DNA from: Aculops lycopersici
Lineage: Eukaryota > Arthropoda > Arachnida > Trombidiformes > Eriophyidae
DNA: 64,000 nucleotides
Reading direction: 5' to 3'
Assembly (NCBI GenBank): GCA_015350385.1
Contig: WNKI01000003.1
Location: forward strand, 1,769,730-1,833,729
The notes under the pieces were generated by a model that had not been told where the DNA came from, made no database searches, and saw only the letters and a program-made list of their open reading frames with translations. Position 1 is the stretch's first letter; every line of letters starts with the position of its first letter. The translations under genes and the position numbers were made by a program. This document shows positions 1 to 12,991 of this stretch, in pieces.

Positions 1-3000
1 TGTTGGTGTATCCACTAACATCATCAAGAATCATACAAAGTGGAAGCTGCAACAATAACAATGTCCAAGATTCAGGAATTGAGCTTAACGAAAGTGAATC
101 TAACAAAGTGTGAGAACCAAGATGAATTCTCCATCCATCGATGTCGTTAATTAAACATCGTTTATGATATTTAAGACGAAAATCTCCATTAAGAAGCTTA
201 CAGTTCAAGAGAACTAACCCTCTTTCGGCGCCACCAATACTGGCAAAGCGGCGACATAAGCGAAACACAATGCCCTTGCTATGACGTGCCCGCCCTCCTG
301 AGGTTCCTAGTGCTACCTGGTTTTATCGAGGATCCCACGAGTAAGCAAGGCAAGTGGCAAACCAAAAAGGTAAACACCATGAGTGTCTACTGATTCAACG
401 ATAGCACTTTCATCATTATGATGCCGAAAGTGTAAGTTCATTGCCATCTAGTTTTAGATTAAATGAGAAGCCGGAGGTTCCGTGTTTTGTTTCGCCTGAT
501 CCGCGGGATAGAGATGCGCACTAGAAAATCACCGGTAGTTTGGTATTCTCACTTTAGGAGTAACAGAATCCTATTATTGAGTCTTGCGTCCGGTTCAAGA
601 ATTGTTCTCCGATTGAACGGCAGCACCAAATTGCAAAATTGAATGTCGAAAAGATAAACACATGAAGGTTCATCTCATCGAAACACTGGTTGCCTCAACT
701 ACATTCGCATTGATAAATCGGTTATTTTTGGCCAACAACAGCAGCAACAACGGAACACGCGCAAGTCGAAACTTTGGAAGGAAGAATTTACTGTCGGCAA
801 ACGATAAAGACAGCCTGTTGCTCATTGTAACTGGATGGGCAACAGTTAGCGCTATCCGCAGCAACAGAACAAAGTTTCATCGGGGAACGAGAGGAGCCGA
901 GCATCACCCCACGGTGAGCTTTGAATTCGCTCGTGTTCTACCAATCTGAACTTACGACTGCGACGACAATCAAGTTAGGTTTTGATCGCCGACCATCCAT
1001 CGAAGATTGTGTCGAAACGAGTTCAATGAATGAATGCAATTTCAAATCACCTTCAGCTTCGTAGTCGAAAGATGAATTAGGTTGAGGGAAGCGGTGAAGG
1101 TTCTAGCTTCATTCGCTAGACGCTAGGATGATGAGCAGCGCGTGCTACACGAAAGAGGGCAACGATTGGGCGAGAATCATTGAATGGCAGAGACCTCACT
1201 TGCAAATAGATTGAGAGAGAAAATTGTGCTCCACATGTGAGGATATTGTTTGCTGGTTATTACTTGCGAGTTTACTAGTGGACGTCATTGTTTACCTATG
1301 GCGGCAGATATTATACACGACTCCGAGCCGATCGACCGGCGAATATTTAAGGCACACCAACAACCAGTTGCCTTGTCCTACTCTCTGGGTGTCAGCGCGC
1401 ACGAGGCAACCGCCGGGAGGAGGAGGAAGCAAACAGTAACAATGAGAGTAAAATGAGTTCAGGTTTAAATTAATCAAACGGAAGAGAAAGATAGGAAGGA
1501 AGAGGGGCAATGTCAAAACATTTGCGGCGGAATGAGCGCAGATGTTGGCCACATTTTCGGTTTGAAAGTCGAGAATTTAGAGAACAAAAAACTCACGAAA
1601 CTTGAACTCACTTGGCTCGATGCTAAAGCAATTATCGAACAAAATACATACAATGGGTGCAAAAAAGGTGAACACTGGTGATGGGATACGGAGGAAAATA
1701 TGGATTATGAAGTGGCTCAAATGCGCACGGTTTGTCTTTGATCCCCAATGTCATCCTCAGGTTACTTTGTTTTGTTCGAACAAAACGGAAGGAAAACGGC
1801 AACTCTTGTCTAAATGTATCAGTGAGTCCACTCATTGGGTCATTCAAGGTTGACTGAGCAATGGCGAGAGAAGTCAACCCCAACTATAAACAAAAGGTTT
1901 ATGCTTTGATTGCTCACATGCCCACTTCCCCTCGAGGTTTTACCACGAGACATCTTGTGGCAACGGATGGGATTACAACGTGCATCAACAATTGGCTGTA
2001 TTTTGGTACCGTCAGTTTCGTCCACTCTCGTCATGGTCGTCACCATTCTGCTGGAGCCAGATGATGGAGTGGTTTAAATTGAAACAAGTGGACGTTCAAG
2101 TTTACATCGAGGAGGGAGCAAAAAATAGGAACAACAAGTGTAGCAAGATAGCAAGCTGACATGTAACAATGTTACTACATGTATCGTTGGACAACACGAC
2201 TTCGTCACCCACAATTTAGCAAATCCAAAGGAAAGATTGCGAATCATGCTTCACAGCCCATTGAGAGAAACACGAACATTGGGTTGCAAAGTTAGATTAG
2301 CCAGTCCGCCAGAGAGCAAGCATTTCAGCCATTATTTTAGAGATTCGCCACCGCCACCGACTTTGTTGTCTGTCGTGCAACTCAAAAGTTGATTGTTTCG
2401 GGATGATTTTTTCATGCAACATGCAAGAAGTCATGAGAATTTGGCCCGAAGCACAGCAAAACACAAGACCACGAAACCATGCAACCACATTTTCATTTCA
2501 GGAGATGCTCGTCTGAATTGAAGTGTAAATCTTTTGCGAAGTGCCGGTTGCTTCAGAGGAGATTGGTCTGTTTGAGGTGTTGCGGTCGATTGCACAATGG
2601 CCAAATATTTGCACCCACTTCAGCTGCTACTTGCGCTCCCTCATTGTGGCAGGTTTTTGTGCGAGCGATTCTCTCAGTAGCTCTTATTTGTCACATGAAC
2701 AATTTGCGGAGTCCAAGAACCAGAAAGAGATGCCAGTTTTCCATCGAGAAGAAAAAAATAACCTGTTGCGTGATAAACGACCGGCTAGTGAAGCGTCGAC
2801 AATCGATGGAGAAACCGACGAAACTTTTCATGAGAAGAGGACACGTCAAATTTCATGGCCGCACGCATTGATCGACAAATTTCAGATTAAATTGAGTGGC
2901 CGTTTTAAGAAGATGAAGGTGGTCAAGGTAGCAGATGAGCAGCTTCAGGTATCGATAACATCATGAGCACTGAGCCATCGAGACTCTTGATTTGCAATGT

Positions 3001-6000
3001 CGGTGGCACCGTTGGAGAAAGTCGTTGGTAGTGGCGGTGGCGGCGGTAAAAAGACAAAGTTATCGATCGGAGGATACCACCAACAAATACCAAGTTTGTT
3101 TATGGAGCAGGCGAGCTTCTATGATGTGACAGAACTTGCTCGCCGCCACCTTATCAAACTCGGAAATCAAGCCTTGAGCGATGGCCAATCGAATGCTCGC
3201 GTTTGTTCGTGAGAGAAAGCTAAACTTTTATTTGCAACAATTGAGGTACTAAATGCAAACAGCAGTGACATCGAAATCAATTCGGAGAATCTAAGGGAGA
3301 GAGAGAGGGAGAGAAAGGTGAGGCCGAGGTTTACGATTCGAAGTCCCTTTCTTGTCGCACCGCCGTGTGTGGCTCCACCTTATGCCTACGCTCATTATCT
3401 GGAATCAGGAAGAAGCGGGGGAGACATTAGCAGTCAGTAAAGTGGGCGAATGTAAGTTGACTACGAGGACAAAGTTGGATACACAACGACAACAACAACA
3501 ACAAAAAACCAAGAGAGGAAGAGAAGAAAGAAGAGGAGACATCTATATTGTGTGCATGTTTGTGGACACACAAATTCGCTTTGCTCGCCAGGTGGCCGAG
3601 CAACCGAGTTGTCAGCCAGCCGGAGGCAACTGGTGGCTTTGGTATTGCATGCATTGGTGGCGAGCAACCTAAACATAGACTTGGTGGATGTCGATCGAGA
3701 TCAAGATGAGCGCAAACAAATCTAGTGGTTGGTTGATGGAATAGTAGGTAAGACTGTTGACAACACTCCCGCTACAGTCACAACTTTCAACGCCAACGCG
3801 ACGACCTTTTGGCTGAACGAGAGTTTAATTTGCAATTGGCGAGTGAATTTGCAGCCTCAGATCATCAGTCGATGTGAATTTGCAGTCGCCATTCTAAGGG
3901 GAGCGTCAGTGAGTCTCTCTACCTTCATCTCTCAATCTCTCCGTTGTCACTAGTGTTGTGACTCGAAGAGTCAACATCGACTTCGCCAAACTCGGAGGCC
4001 GTCACCTCGATTCGAATATTTTCATCGGTGATTTTATGGCTGCCTATTGCTGCTGATGCTTCGGCCACATCGCTCGAGCTCCAGCTCGCGCTCAAGTGTG
4101 AGAAGATTCCGCTTTCTTACACTAACCAAACCACCGACACCCTCGACATGAAGTCCGGCCAAGCCACTAAGTCCACCGGTCAGTCAGTCAGTCAGTCAGC
4201 TCCACAAAGTCTCCCACAACTTGTCGACTTGGCTATACATTCGACTCGATGGGAGAGTCGCACCAGCGGCAGGTCGTTGATTGTGGCCGGTAATCCGGCC
4301 AACCGGCGGACATTGTTGTGTTTAGGGGGTATATTCTCAATAGCAGCAGATTTGCGAGAGGAAAAAGTGGACGATGAAATTCAACATGTACCTTAGGTCG
4401 GTAGTTTTTCTGTGTTTGGCTGAATTAGAAACCTCGTCGCGGTTGCTTATAATAAGTAGAATATCTCACACCAGGATGAGGGAGACAAGAGGACGACACA
4501 AGGATCAATAAGGATATAATTTTAGACAACGCTTAGAGACAATCATTTATATTTGTTTTGTCCACATCGTCGTCGTCGTCGTCGATGAGTTTGGCGGTCG
4601 ATAGACAAAAGGATTCGGACTGTGAGATCGATCGCCAACCAACTACAAGACTACACACTGTTCCCAAAATAGACTGGCAAATGGTTTTATGGGCCTCCTC
4701 CTGCTCACGTGTCTGTATCAAACGAAAGTGCGAAAAGACACTGGACACGGAAAGCGGATCGTGGGATGGAACCAACTCCACTGGTTGCCATTCCTTCCTC
4801 CTCCTTATCTTCTCGTTCGCATCCGGCCATTGTGCCTATGGATAAAAGTACATGAACAGACACAAAGGTAGCGCAATGCAAACAAGGTCTCTCTTTATTT
4901 CACTAATACAAGGATCAATCAATCAATCAATAGGCTAATTTGAGTGAGTAGGTACCACCAAATTCGAATACAACGAGAAAGCGGCAGAGGCAGTGACGGC
5001 GCCCCCTCCCCCCACAAGCACACCACCTCCTGTTGATCGCTCACCTTGAATTGAGCTCAAAATTAGGGCTTATCTTTTGGCTGATTTTTCAATTATATTT
5101 TTGGTGGGTAGAATATTACACTAATAACAAGGATTTTAACGCTGGCCAAACGAAGATCCGCCGTTATTCGCGCCAGACATTTACAAGCCACAGAAGTCTT
5201 TTTGTTGGAAGTCTTTTGGTTGCTTGCAATAATTCTGATCGGAAGGATAGACTATCCTTTGTTTGGGAGGGGGCAAATTTCAGGTTGCAAGAAAAGCCAA
5301 ATCGACAGGTGGGTAGGTCTTGCCAGTAGCAGCAATCGAGCAAACAAACTGGGTGGCGAGATTCGATGATCTCAGTCGCGGAACCTCTCATCGCTTGTGG
5401 TTAACGCAAATGGCGATAGCTCTATCTCAATCACCACCTCCACGGAGTCCACTTGGTTGGTTGATGATAAGTAGCGGCTGGAATTCCTGCTCCATAGTCA
5501 TTGATAAGAACGTAGCAATTGGATTAGCGATAGAATCATATTCATGCCCATGTCCATAATCATGCTTATCGAGCTGATCGAGATGATCGAGATGATCGAG
5601 ATGATCGAGATGATCGAGATGATCGAGATGATCGAGATGATCGATCAACAGGTAATTTCCTCATTGATTAGTGTCTAATTCTTGGAGCAAAAGCTCAAGG
5701 TATTAGTGACTTTTTTGCCTTATTTTCACCATGTAGCAGCTACCGAAAAAAGTGCTCGTATAATGCAGAACTTTATTTCGGTTTGTTACATAGGAAATCA
5801 TGAAACAAGAGTTGATCGATGAGCAGACTGAATTCAAATTGAAGCTTTATTTCTACTCTCTATATCAACTAGATCTCAATGATATTGATAGCCACCACTA
5901 AAGTGACCGAAGCGCCAACTAAAGTAGTAGCTGTTGCGATGCCACTAGATAACCTGTCGCATCGACTTGGAGTGAATCGAAGGAAGAGCGATATAACTAT

Positions 6001-9000
6001 TTAGTTGACCGGCAAATCGTTATCTCAATTCCTTTGGAGAAAACACACTCAAGTTTCAAATGAGCAAGCACCAAACATCAAAGAGTCCGCCAATTAGAAG
6101 AAGAATCGCAAACTTTTTGCTCATCGTGTCTCCCCTCTGACCTACGCAGTATTTCTCTATAGAGACTCACGCAGAAACAAAATCAAAGCACCACGACAGT
6201 CTCCGTGAAGGTGAGTGGCCAAGAATATGACGACAAGAAAAGATCAACAAATGGAACTGTAACATGCGACCACTACTTTACCTTGGAGAGGTAGGGATTT
6301 TTAAGAGAGGACCGGGCACTGGAGACCGGAAAATGGGGACTTAAGTGGACCGTTTGTCTCACTCGCCGCCCGCGGCCCCATTACCTGCTCTTCCACTACT
6401 CACTCACTCACTCACTCAATCCCGTTGCTAGAACCTACGATTCCGCCGCATGGGTATCAATTAACTGCCGCCTCGCTCATTAGCAACGATGATTTGGTAT
6501 TCCAGAGGTAAGAGGAGACAAATGAACGAGCTTAATTGACATTGAGGCGCCAATTTGGCGCTTGCCAGAAGTGGACGATTTTAAAATTTTGACTATGTTG
6601 ACCCTGAGCCATGGCACAAATGTGACTTGAGCACGAGCAATGTCAAAGGAAATGGGCGTGTAAACTTCTTATATACATCAAATCTAAACATGCAGGTTTT
6701 AGTCAATGAATTAGTCTTTCTCTGTTTTTTCACTAACGCGAAAGGGACGAAGATTAAGTGCGGCGGCGGCGGCGGCGGCAGCATAATGGAACCCCAAGTT
6801 GCAATAATAATGACCAAGATAACGGCAATAGTGCAAAGGTAGCCGGCGTCTAGTTCATTGATGTTTAGTCGAATCTAAATTGGAGTTAAAACAGATACTA
6901 CTCTGGTATTCCAATTTGGTGAAGCAGGGATCATGTCGCCATTCGTCTGGAGTACCGATGGATAGGAGCCATGTGAGAGTAAGTTAAAGTCTTCTCCTCT
7001 CCTCGAAGTTCGAACCGAGGACTCGTAAAAAAGAGATGACGACGATGGTCGCGAAGTGAATGAGATGGCAACTTTGACATGACGACAACTTGGGAACAGT
7101 GAAAGTTTCCTCAAGTTCATGGGGAGGAGAAAAAAGAGCTACACATTTGGAGAAATGATTCATAAAGAAGAGGAGGCGAAGTAATTTGCCGTTGAGGATC
7201 CAAATTGGCAGCTGATAACCGCTAATGGTAGCACCAAAGGTCCACCTCGAAACTCGTCGGTTCGAGTACAGAGAGCGAGGCGAGGCGAGGCGTTTGCGAA
7301 AGTTTTGCAATCAAAATGATGAAACGAGAATGACAAGTAAGAGCAACTAGCCGACGCAGGAAGAAAGGTAATTGGGAGCTCAAGAAGCTCGTGAAATTTC
7401 TTCTTGAATTGAGTGTCGAGATGAAGGGAGGAAGTGGGAAACTTGAGCGCCGAACTTAAAAAACAGTACGGTAGGCAGCCAACACTCTCAAGGGGGAGAC
7501 CTCAAGTTCATCGGCACACTCGCTAGTGGTCAATGGGGAGTGCTTCAATTGTAAGTCTCTTCTGCCTGTCACTTAATCATGGATTGGCACACCACAATGA
7601 CGCACTCTACAATGAACGAGCCAACAACTCGACACTCGTGAAATTTGCCAACCAACAAAAGCTGTCATCATCGACCGGCCCCTCATTAGATGTCAGAGTT
7701 TTCCTTTTTCAAGGAGAGGGAGAGGGACAATCTGTTGGTCACCGTTCACTTGGAGTGTATATATCAGCAAATCTGAATGGATAATACAAGGAGCTAGATC
7801 ATCGTAGCATTCTCACACCTGCCAATCGAAACAACCAGCTTGGAGTCATCATCATCTAGATATCTGGAATAATGATAGCATTTTGTTTTCTGTTTTCGGC
7901 CGACAAAAAGACAAAGAGCAAGAAAACAATTTCATTGAAATACAGAACTTACTGACACTGGTAGCTGAGCGCTGGAATTATATCACCACTGAGATTCACG
8001 TGTTCGAGGGTAGCAATCACATGAATTTGTGAGGCGTAACAAGCGGAGGACAGAAATGCCAGTAGCACAAGAGGTGGAGTTTTGCCGCCTGCCTATTAGT
8101 CATACATCTAGCAAAAAACGAGAATCTTGTGATACAAACTTGTGACAAAATTCATCTCCCTAAATTGGCGCCGCTTGTATTCGGTTCTATTCTTCTGTCG
8201 CAACAGACAAAACTGAAACTGGATTTGCCGCGCCCCCGAGGCAATGAGCACATTAGTACAAGTGAGCCACCGCAACAGTGAGCGCAACAGGTGGAAACAA
8301 ATTTCCATAACTTTTGGTCAAGTGGAGCGGCAGGTGCAGTTGGCGATGGCAAATGACGATTGAGCCTCATTATGCAACCCCGACGAGTCTCGCAATCGAC
8401 AGGCGAAGTGCACACTCAGCGGTTTGTATGTCGCGAGCTTCAGATGAAGCTCGATACCACCGCTATAACATCGACGCCCATGGATGTGCTAATGAACTTC
8501 ACAAGCTAGAGTCGACTGGTCAGCTGGGCTTACTTAATTAGAGGGTTTGTAGGGTGGTAGCAGAAGTAGAGGCAGAGGCGGCAACAACAACAACAACACA
8601 GATCGACAGGAGAGTTCCGTGGCAGAGAGAAAAGTCACAAGCAACAAGTGGTGTAGCAAAAACAACAACAACAAGCTTAAGGACAAGAAGGGCGAGCGCC
8701 AAAGTTTGCTTTTCAGCGGTTAGTGGTCTGGTTTAGTCTCGCTGAAGCATCAAGTGGCCGACGAACATTCGCAACTGTTACCACTACATCTAATCGTGAA
8801 TATCATCATCATCATCATCATCGTCCTCGTCACTGCGAAAATCTGCATGCAAGACGAGGAATTAGTGGAAGTTCTTTTACTATTACAACGCAACTACTAC
8901 CACTACGACGAGCTTATCTTGATGATGACCACAAACTTTGAGAGGAGAATCGCAAGATTTTGAGTCAACTGTAAGGTGGCGGAAAACAAGAGCAACAACT

Positions 9001-11230
9001 GCATCAGGTTGCTCAAATTTCATGTGATCATCTTGGTTGCTCTTTCATGATTTGCAAACGAAAGCTTAAAGTGGTGAACAAGACGAGACTAGAGAGTAAT
9101 TTGAGAATTGGTTAGCTCTTAGCTTCTTATGCTACGAGGCAACTGTTACTTGACGACGAGCCGTGAGCAGTCAATGAGTGGCCACGGCGACTGAAGAGGA
9201 ACAAGTGCAACCACCTAAGCTACCTATGTAACCTGATCACCTCCACATCCATTCAAGCTTCCTTTGTTTTATAAGATTTGCATCTCTAATAATTGTTGTT
9301 GTTGTTGTTGTCGATGCTGCTGCTGCTGCTGCTCTAGTTTTGGCCATACCTGTGGCCAAACTACGTAAATGATGAGCGAGGGTTGAACTTGAGCTTAATC
9401 AAGTGTCTCGCCCCCTAGATATCACGAATTATCGAGTCTCTCGTTTGCTCAATGACGCGTAAATTGAGGCTTACCCTTGGCTCGATTAGCGAATTCTATA
9501 GAACAGAAACAATTTGCCAACAAGAAAGAAAAACGCAGAAAAAAAACAATTAGTTGTTTGCATGCAACCGCAACCACAACCACTCAGCTCCAAATGCGTA
9601 GGCTAAAAGCGAATACACTTGAGGAGGCCTGCTGGTGGAAATTTCTATTCGCGTTTCCGATTTCGACCATTCACAAATGAGAAATTATGATGATGTTTCA
9701 TCGTCATTAAGTTGCGATTATATTGGTCATTATCGAGTGGAAGTGGCTAAAAGTGTGCAGGGTAAACCAACAACAACAATAGCCAGAAGCAAGTGCAAAC
9801 ATCTGGCTTTGATTACCTAACTCGAGAGTATTAGCCAGAATCTCTAGTTTCACAAACCACTCAATGGCAAAAGCCGGCGTCAACACCTCACGCTGACCAT
9901 ATGTGCTATTCCGCAATTGACTAGTGCCACTTTACTATTCAGTCACAAACAACCAAAGCGAAATTCGATTCATCATTGTGCCGCTTGATGGTCGTGGTTT
10001 GAAAAATCAAGTTACCAACTCAACGGTAACGCAAAACTCGGCGACAGGAAACCACTTGTTGTTGCCGACGAAGCGCGAGCGTCGCCACTATGCATTTGAC
10101 ATCAACTGACAACGTTTACTCGGGTTGAAATCGGCAAACGCGCAACAAATTACTCTTACGCCGCTCACCTGTTGTCCGTCATTCAAGTTCAAGTTCATGT
10201 TCTGCTTTTGTTACCGCTCGGCTCGTTCCTTCTCCTCGCTTGACTGCCGCCTGGCGGTTGTGTTGCACGAACAAAGGCAGGTTTTTTCAGGGACGCTTCA
10301 ACAGTGTTGTTGTTTGCCCTTGTCCGTGCTGTTTAATTTCAAATCAAATTGAACCTGCACCTACCTGTTGGCTGAAGTTGAAAGCGCACACTAGTCGTAG
10401 GGCGCGAGCTATAGAATGAGAGGCAACAGGTGCTACAAAATTCCACTGAACGCGACCAACTTCCTCTCTCGGCGAATGGAATAGTGGCGACCCATTAGGA
10501 ATCTTGAACATCGACAACTCTATGGATGACGACGGCGCCACTGATGATGTCGATGATAATTTGCATGCGTACACGACCAAAAGAGACTACCACTAGCTCT
10601 ACCAGTGCAAATCTTAGTGACTGGGATTTGGTTGCCTCGAGGAGAGTCAAATGTGTGGCCTTAGTGCCTCGAGTGTCGAACGAAACCTTGGACTGTGGCC
10701 TCTAACTAGCGAGGAAAAGCCGCAAGATGGATATGATTAGAAATCCATCGATTACCTGTAGTTCTTGTGGATCATCAGAATCTACATCGGACACAAAACA
10801 TAAAGTCGAGGGGAATGGAGAAGAATGATTAGCCAGGTATTGTGATGCCGGATCTTACACATTGCATTACATCTCGTAGCGTCGCATCGCACCGCACCAA
10901 ATCAGGATCGAGTCAAATTGCCAACATCATAACTGCTCATCGTTCGCGACGAGGCGGATGTTGCGCATTCTTTGAGCAACATGAATAAGGTTCGATAGTT
11001 TAGGCTTGTCGATGGTTTTAACTGACGAGCGTCGGTTGCTCTATTGTAAGTGTAGAGGAGCCGCGATGAGCTTGGTTTTTTAAGGAAAAAAATACAAGCT
11101 CTTGAGGTATTTCAGTGACTGGACACCTGAGAGATGGATCAGAAGTAATTAGCCAGTTTCATTGACCACCCGAAACGCTATGACTAGAATTGAGTCAGTC
11201 AAAGTTTGTTTCCTCTTTGTAAAATGTAAG
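1..11230. other. Gene-poor stretch, no supported gene
   Basis: Open frames here are short (up to about 140 codons). Many begin at non-ATG codons, and none shows a recognisable domain or a clear signal peptide. The DNA holds scattered short microsatellites: (CAGT)n near 4182-4200, (ACTC)n near 6400-6420, (CAT)n near 8803-8822, and (TTG)n followed by (CTG)n near 9293-9336. It also has a 9-bp minisatellite at 5574-5645. Regulatory DNA or non-coding exons of neighbouring genes may be present but cannot be told apart by eye. Confidence 0.5.
5574..5645. repeat. 9-bp minisatellite (GATCGAGAT)n
   Basis: About eight near-perfect tandem copies of the 9-mer GATCGAGAT run through this stretch, with a slightly diverged copy at the left edge. 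Because the unit is a multiple of three, it leaves an open frame on the minus strand reading His-Leu-Asp repeats. I see no gene around it and treat that frame as a by-product. The copies have no unique spacers, so this is not a CRISPR array. Confidence 0.9.
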
Positions 11231-11305
11231 ATGTTTTATTTTTATTTATATATAAATATATATAAATGATAAGAGTATCACGTTGATTGGAGTCTAATAA
11301 ATAAA

Positions 11306-11923
11306 TTATTCAATCTTTTTAGCCTTTCTCTTGGAACCACCCAAACCGCCGCCCAATCGGCGGGGTAGCCAACCATCGGAGCGACCTCTCTCCTTGTCCA
11401 CGAGAACTCGCCGCGATCCAATTTTGATACCATCGGCTTTCCTATAAGCGGCCTTCTTATCATACTCCTCCTTGAATTCAATGAAAGCATAGCCCCTTGG
11501 CTTGCCAGTTACCCGATCTTTAATCATACAAATCTTTTTGATTGGTCCATAGGTTTCAAATTCGCGCCTTAATTTTGCCTCGGAAACATCGTAGTCAAGT
11601 CGAGCTACGAATAGAGTTTTGTACGGATCTGAGGTGGCCTCTTCGTTGTTCTTTGGATCCCACAAGGCTATCGCCTGCTCCACCTTATAAGCAGCCAGCT
11701 CCTCCTTCTCTCTCTTCTTTCTCTCCAACTTCTGTAGCTTTGTTTCAACCTGAGGTCTGTCTGGTTTGTCTTTTGGGTCCTCAAAATACTGCTTGTAATC
11801 ACTCAACAAAGCGTAGCCTTTGCCCCTCTTCTCGTGGGCTAATTTTTTAGTTGGAGGTAGATATGGCAGCGGAGGTCGTGGGGCAAATAGAGCCAGTAGA
11901 TTTGGGGGTAAATATTGAGTCAT
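11306..11923 (-). CDS. SNRNP70: U1 small nuclear ribonucleoprotein 70 kDa, short form
   Basis: U1-70K binds stem-loop I of U1 snRNA and helps define 5' splice sites in the nucleus. The 205-residue product begins at ATG 11923 with the family's N-terminal segment (MTQYLPPNLLALFAPRPPLP), which in the known protein contacts U1-C and Sm proteins. A charged helix follows at about 60-85, then one RRM at about 102-179 with RNP2 LFVARLDY and RNP1 KPRGYAFIEF. The signature GWLPRRLGGGLGG follows at about 184-196. The protein then stops after SKRKAKKIE. The human protein is about 437 residues and ends in a long Arg-Ser/Arg-Asp/Arg-Glu tail; that tail is absent. AATAAA signals on the minus strand lie about 60 nt past the stop (+ strand 11234-11246), so this looks like the true 3' end rather than a missed exon. 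Confidence 0.95.
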   Translation of the reverse strand: MTQYLPPNLLALFAPRPPLPYLPPTKKLAHEKRGKGYALLSDYKQYFEDPKDKPDRPQVETKLQKLERKKREKEELAAYKVEQAIALWDPKNNEEATSDPYKTLFVARLDYDVSEAKLRREFETYGPIKKICMIKDRVTGKPRGYAFIEFKEEYDKKAAYRKADGIKIGSRRVLVDKERGRSDGWLPRRLGGGLGGSKRKAKKIE

Positions 11924-12295
11924 ATTAATTGCTGTTCTGTAATAGTTTTATTATTACAGTAGTTTCAATCCTAGTGGTCATCTTTATCCTCGTGTCTCAT
12001 TCGAAATAATGCATCTTTTTTGCTTGAAAAGCTCGCAGCAAACTCAAGTTTTCGCCGCATTTCAGAAAAGGAAAACACATGTGTGACAGACAGAGGGGCG
12101 CTGCGATCGTTGTTTTGCTCGTACTCTCTTTTGAGCGTGCAACGTGTTTTTGACAGTAACTACCGTTTGTTTACATTCTGTTATGGATTCTCTTCCAGGT
12201 TGAGCCCAACATAGCTTTGTATCGACTATTAATTATATATTATGCTTATGTAAATTATACAACCAACGATAGATAAATATTATTATCTAGACAGG
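11924..12295. promoter_or_regulatory. Divergent promoter spacer between U1-70K and the coiled-coil gene
   Basis: This 372-bp spacer separates the start codons of two genes transcribed away from each other, so it must hold both promoters and 5' UTRs. It has AT-rich runs near 12225-12290 and no obvious TATA box at a convincing distance from either start. Its role as a bidirectional promoter is inferred from layout only. Confidence 0.6.
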
Positions 12296-12991
12296 ATGGC
12301 ACCTCCATTGACAAACGGTTCGCTCAAGAGCAGTGAGCAAGCCATTCAGGCCATGAGTGCGGAAAACTTACGGTTGAAGTTGGAGTTGCTTAGTGTAAAT
12401 GAGAAACTAGAAACTAGTGAGAAAAACTTTATGGAGTTGTTCATAAAGAATCATAAACTTACCAAAGAGTTGCAAGATCTCAAAAAGCGAAAGTTATCTG
12501 GTAAATCCATAGTTGAAACTAAGGATTCCTTTGAATCGCGGAAAACGGAAGGTGATAGTGACCTAGACCATGATGATGAAAATCAAACTGCTGCCAAAAG
12601 AATTATGTCCATGTCACCACCACCACCACCACCACAGCCAGCAAAAGAAACTAAAGACACTGGAACGATGACAGATCTTGATCGTCTCAATGTAGAGAAG
12701 CTTATTTGGGCAAGCATCCAATTGAGAAGATTGCAAGAGGAAGAACAAAGACGACCGCCACAACCACCACCGGTACAACGCCAACAAAGCCAGGATATTC
12801 AACACCAATCCGATCATAGACACCACCAAAACGACAACCAACAATTTCGACAGCAAACAGTGAGACGGGAGGCATCGAAACCAATGATGCCGGACGAGAA
12901 GACTATCCTTGAAGAACTATTCAGGACAAATGGATTGCTGATGGCGGCCAGGGATATTCTTAGGGCCAAAGAGCCTAGTTTTTTATCTTGA
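12296..12991 (+). CDS. Coiled-coil protein with Pro/Gln-rich segment, function unknown
   Basis: I do not recognise the family. The 231-residue frame starts at ATG 12296. Residues about 15-65 form a heptad-like amphipathic helix (MSAENLRLKLELLSVNEKL), probably a coiled coil. A Ser/Asp/Glu-rich stretch comes next, then a run of eight prolines near residue 105. A second helix (LDRLNVEKLIWASIQLRRLQ) precedes a Gln/His/Pro-rich segment, and a conserved-looking C-terminal helix ends in LLMAARDILRAKEPSFLS. The coherent reading frame between two known genes, the start ATG and the non-repetitive helical blocks favour a real gene. Its last 17 bp overlap the 3' end of METTL15 on the other strand. No enzyme motif, signal peptide or membrane segment is visible. 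Confidence 0.75.
   Translation: MAPPLTNGSLKSSEQAIQAMSAENLRLKLELLSVNEKLETSEKNFMELFIKNHKLTKELQDLKKRKLSGKSIVETKDSFESRKTEGDSDLDHDDENQTAAKRIMSMSPPPPPPQPAKETKDTGTMTDLDRLNVEKLIWASIQLRRLQEEEQRRPPQPPPVQRQQSQDIQHQSDHRHHQNDNQQFRQQTVRREASKPMMPDEKTILEELFRTNGLLMAARDILRAKEPSFLS

Noticed and set aside
2541..2966. 141-codon frame in the gene-poor left arm
   Set aside because: Opens at GTG, no recognisable domain, and an overlapping frame of similar length competes.
5574..5645. CRISPR-like array
   Set aside because: Units are contiguous 9-mers without spacers, in an animal genome.
5427..5648. Minus-strand frame with His-Leu-Asp repeats
   Set aside because: It is only the translation of the 9-bp minisatellite; no other coding signal.
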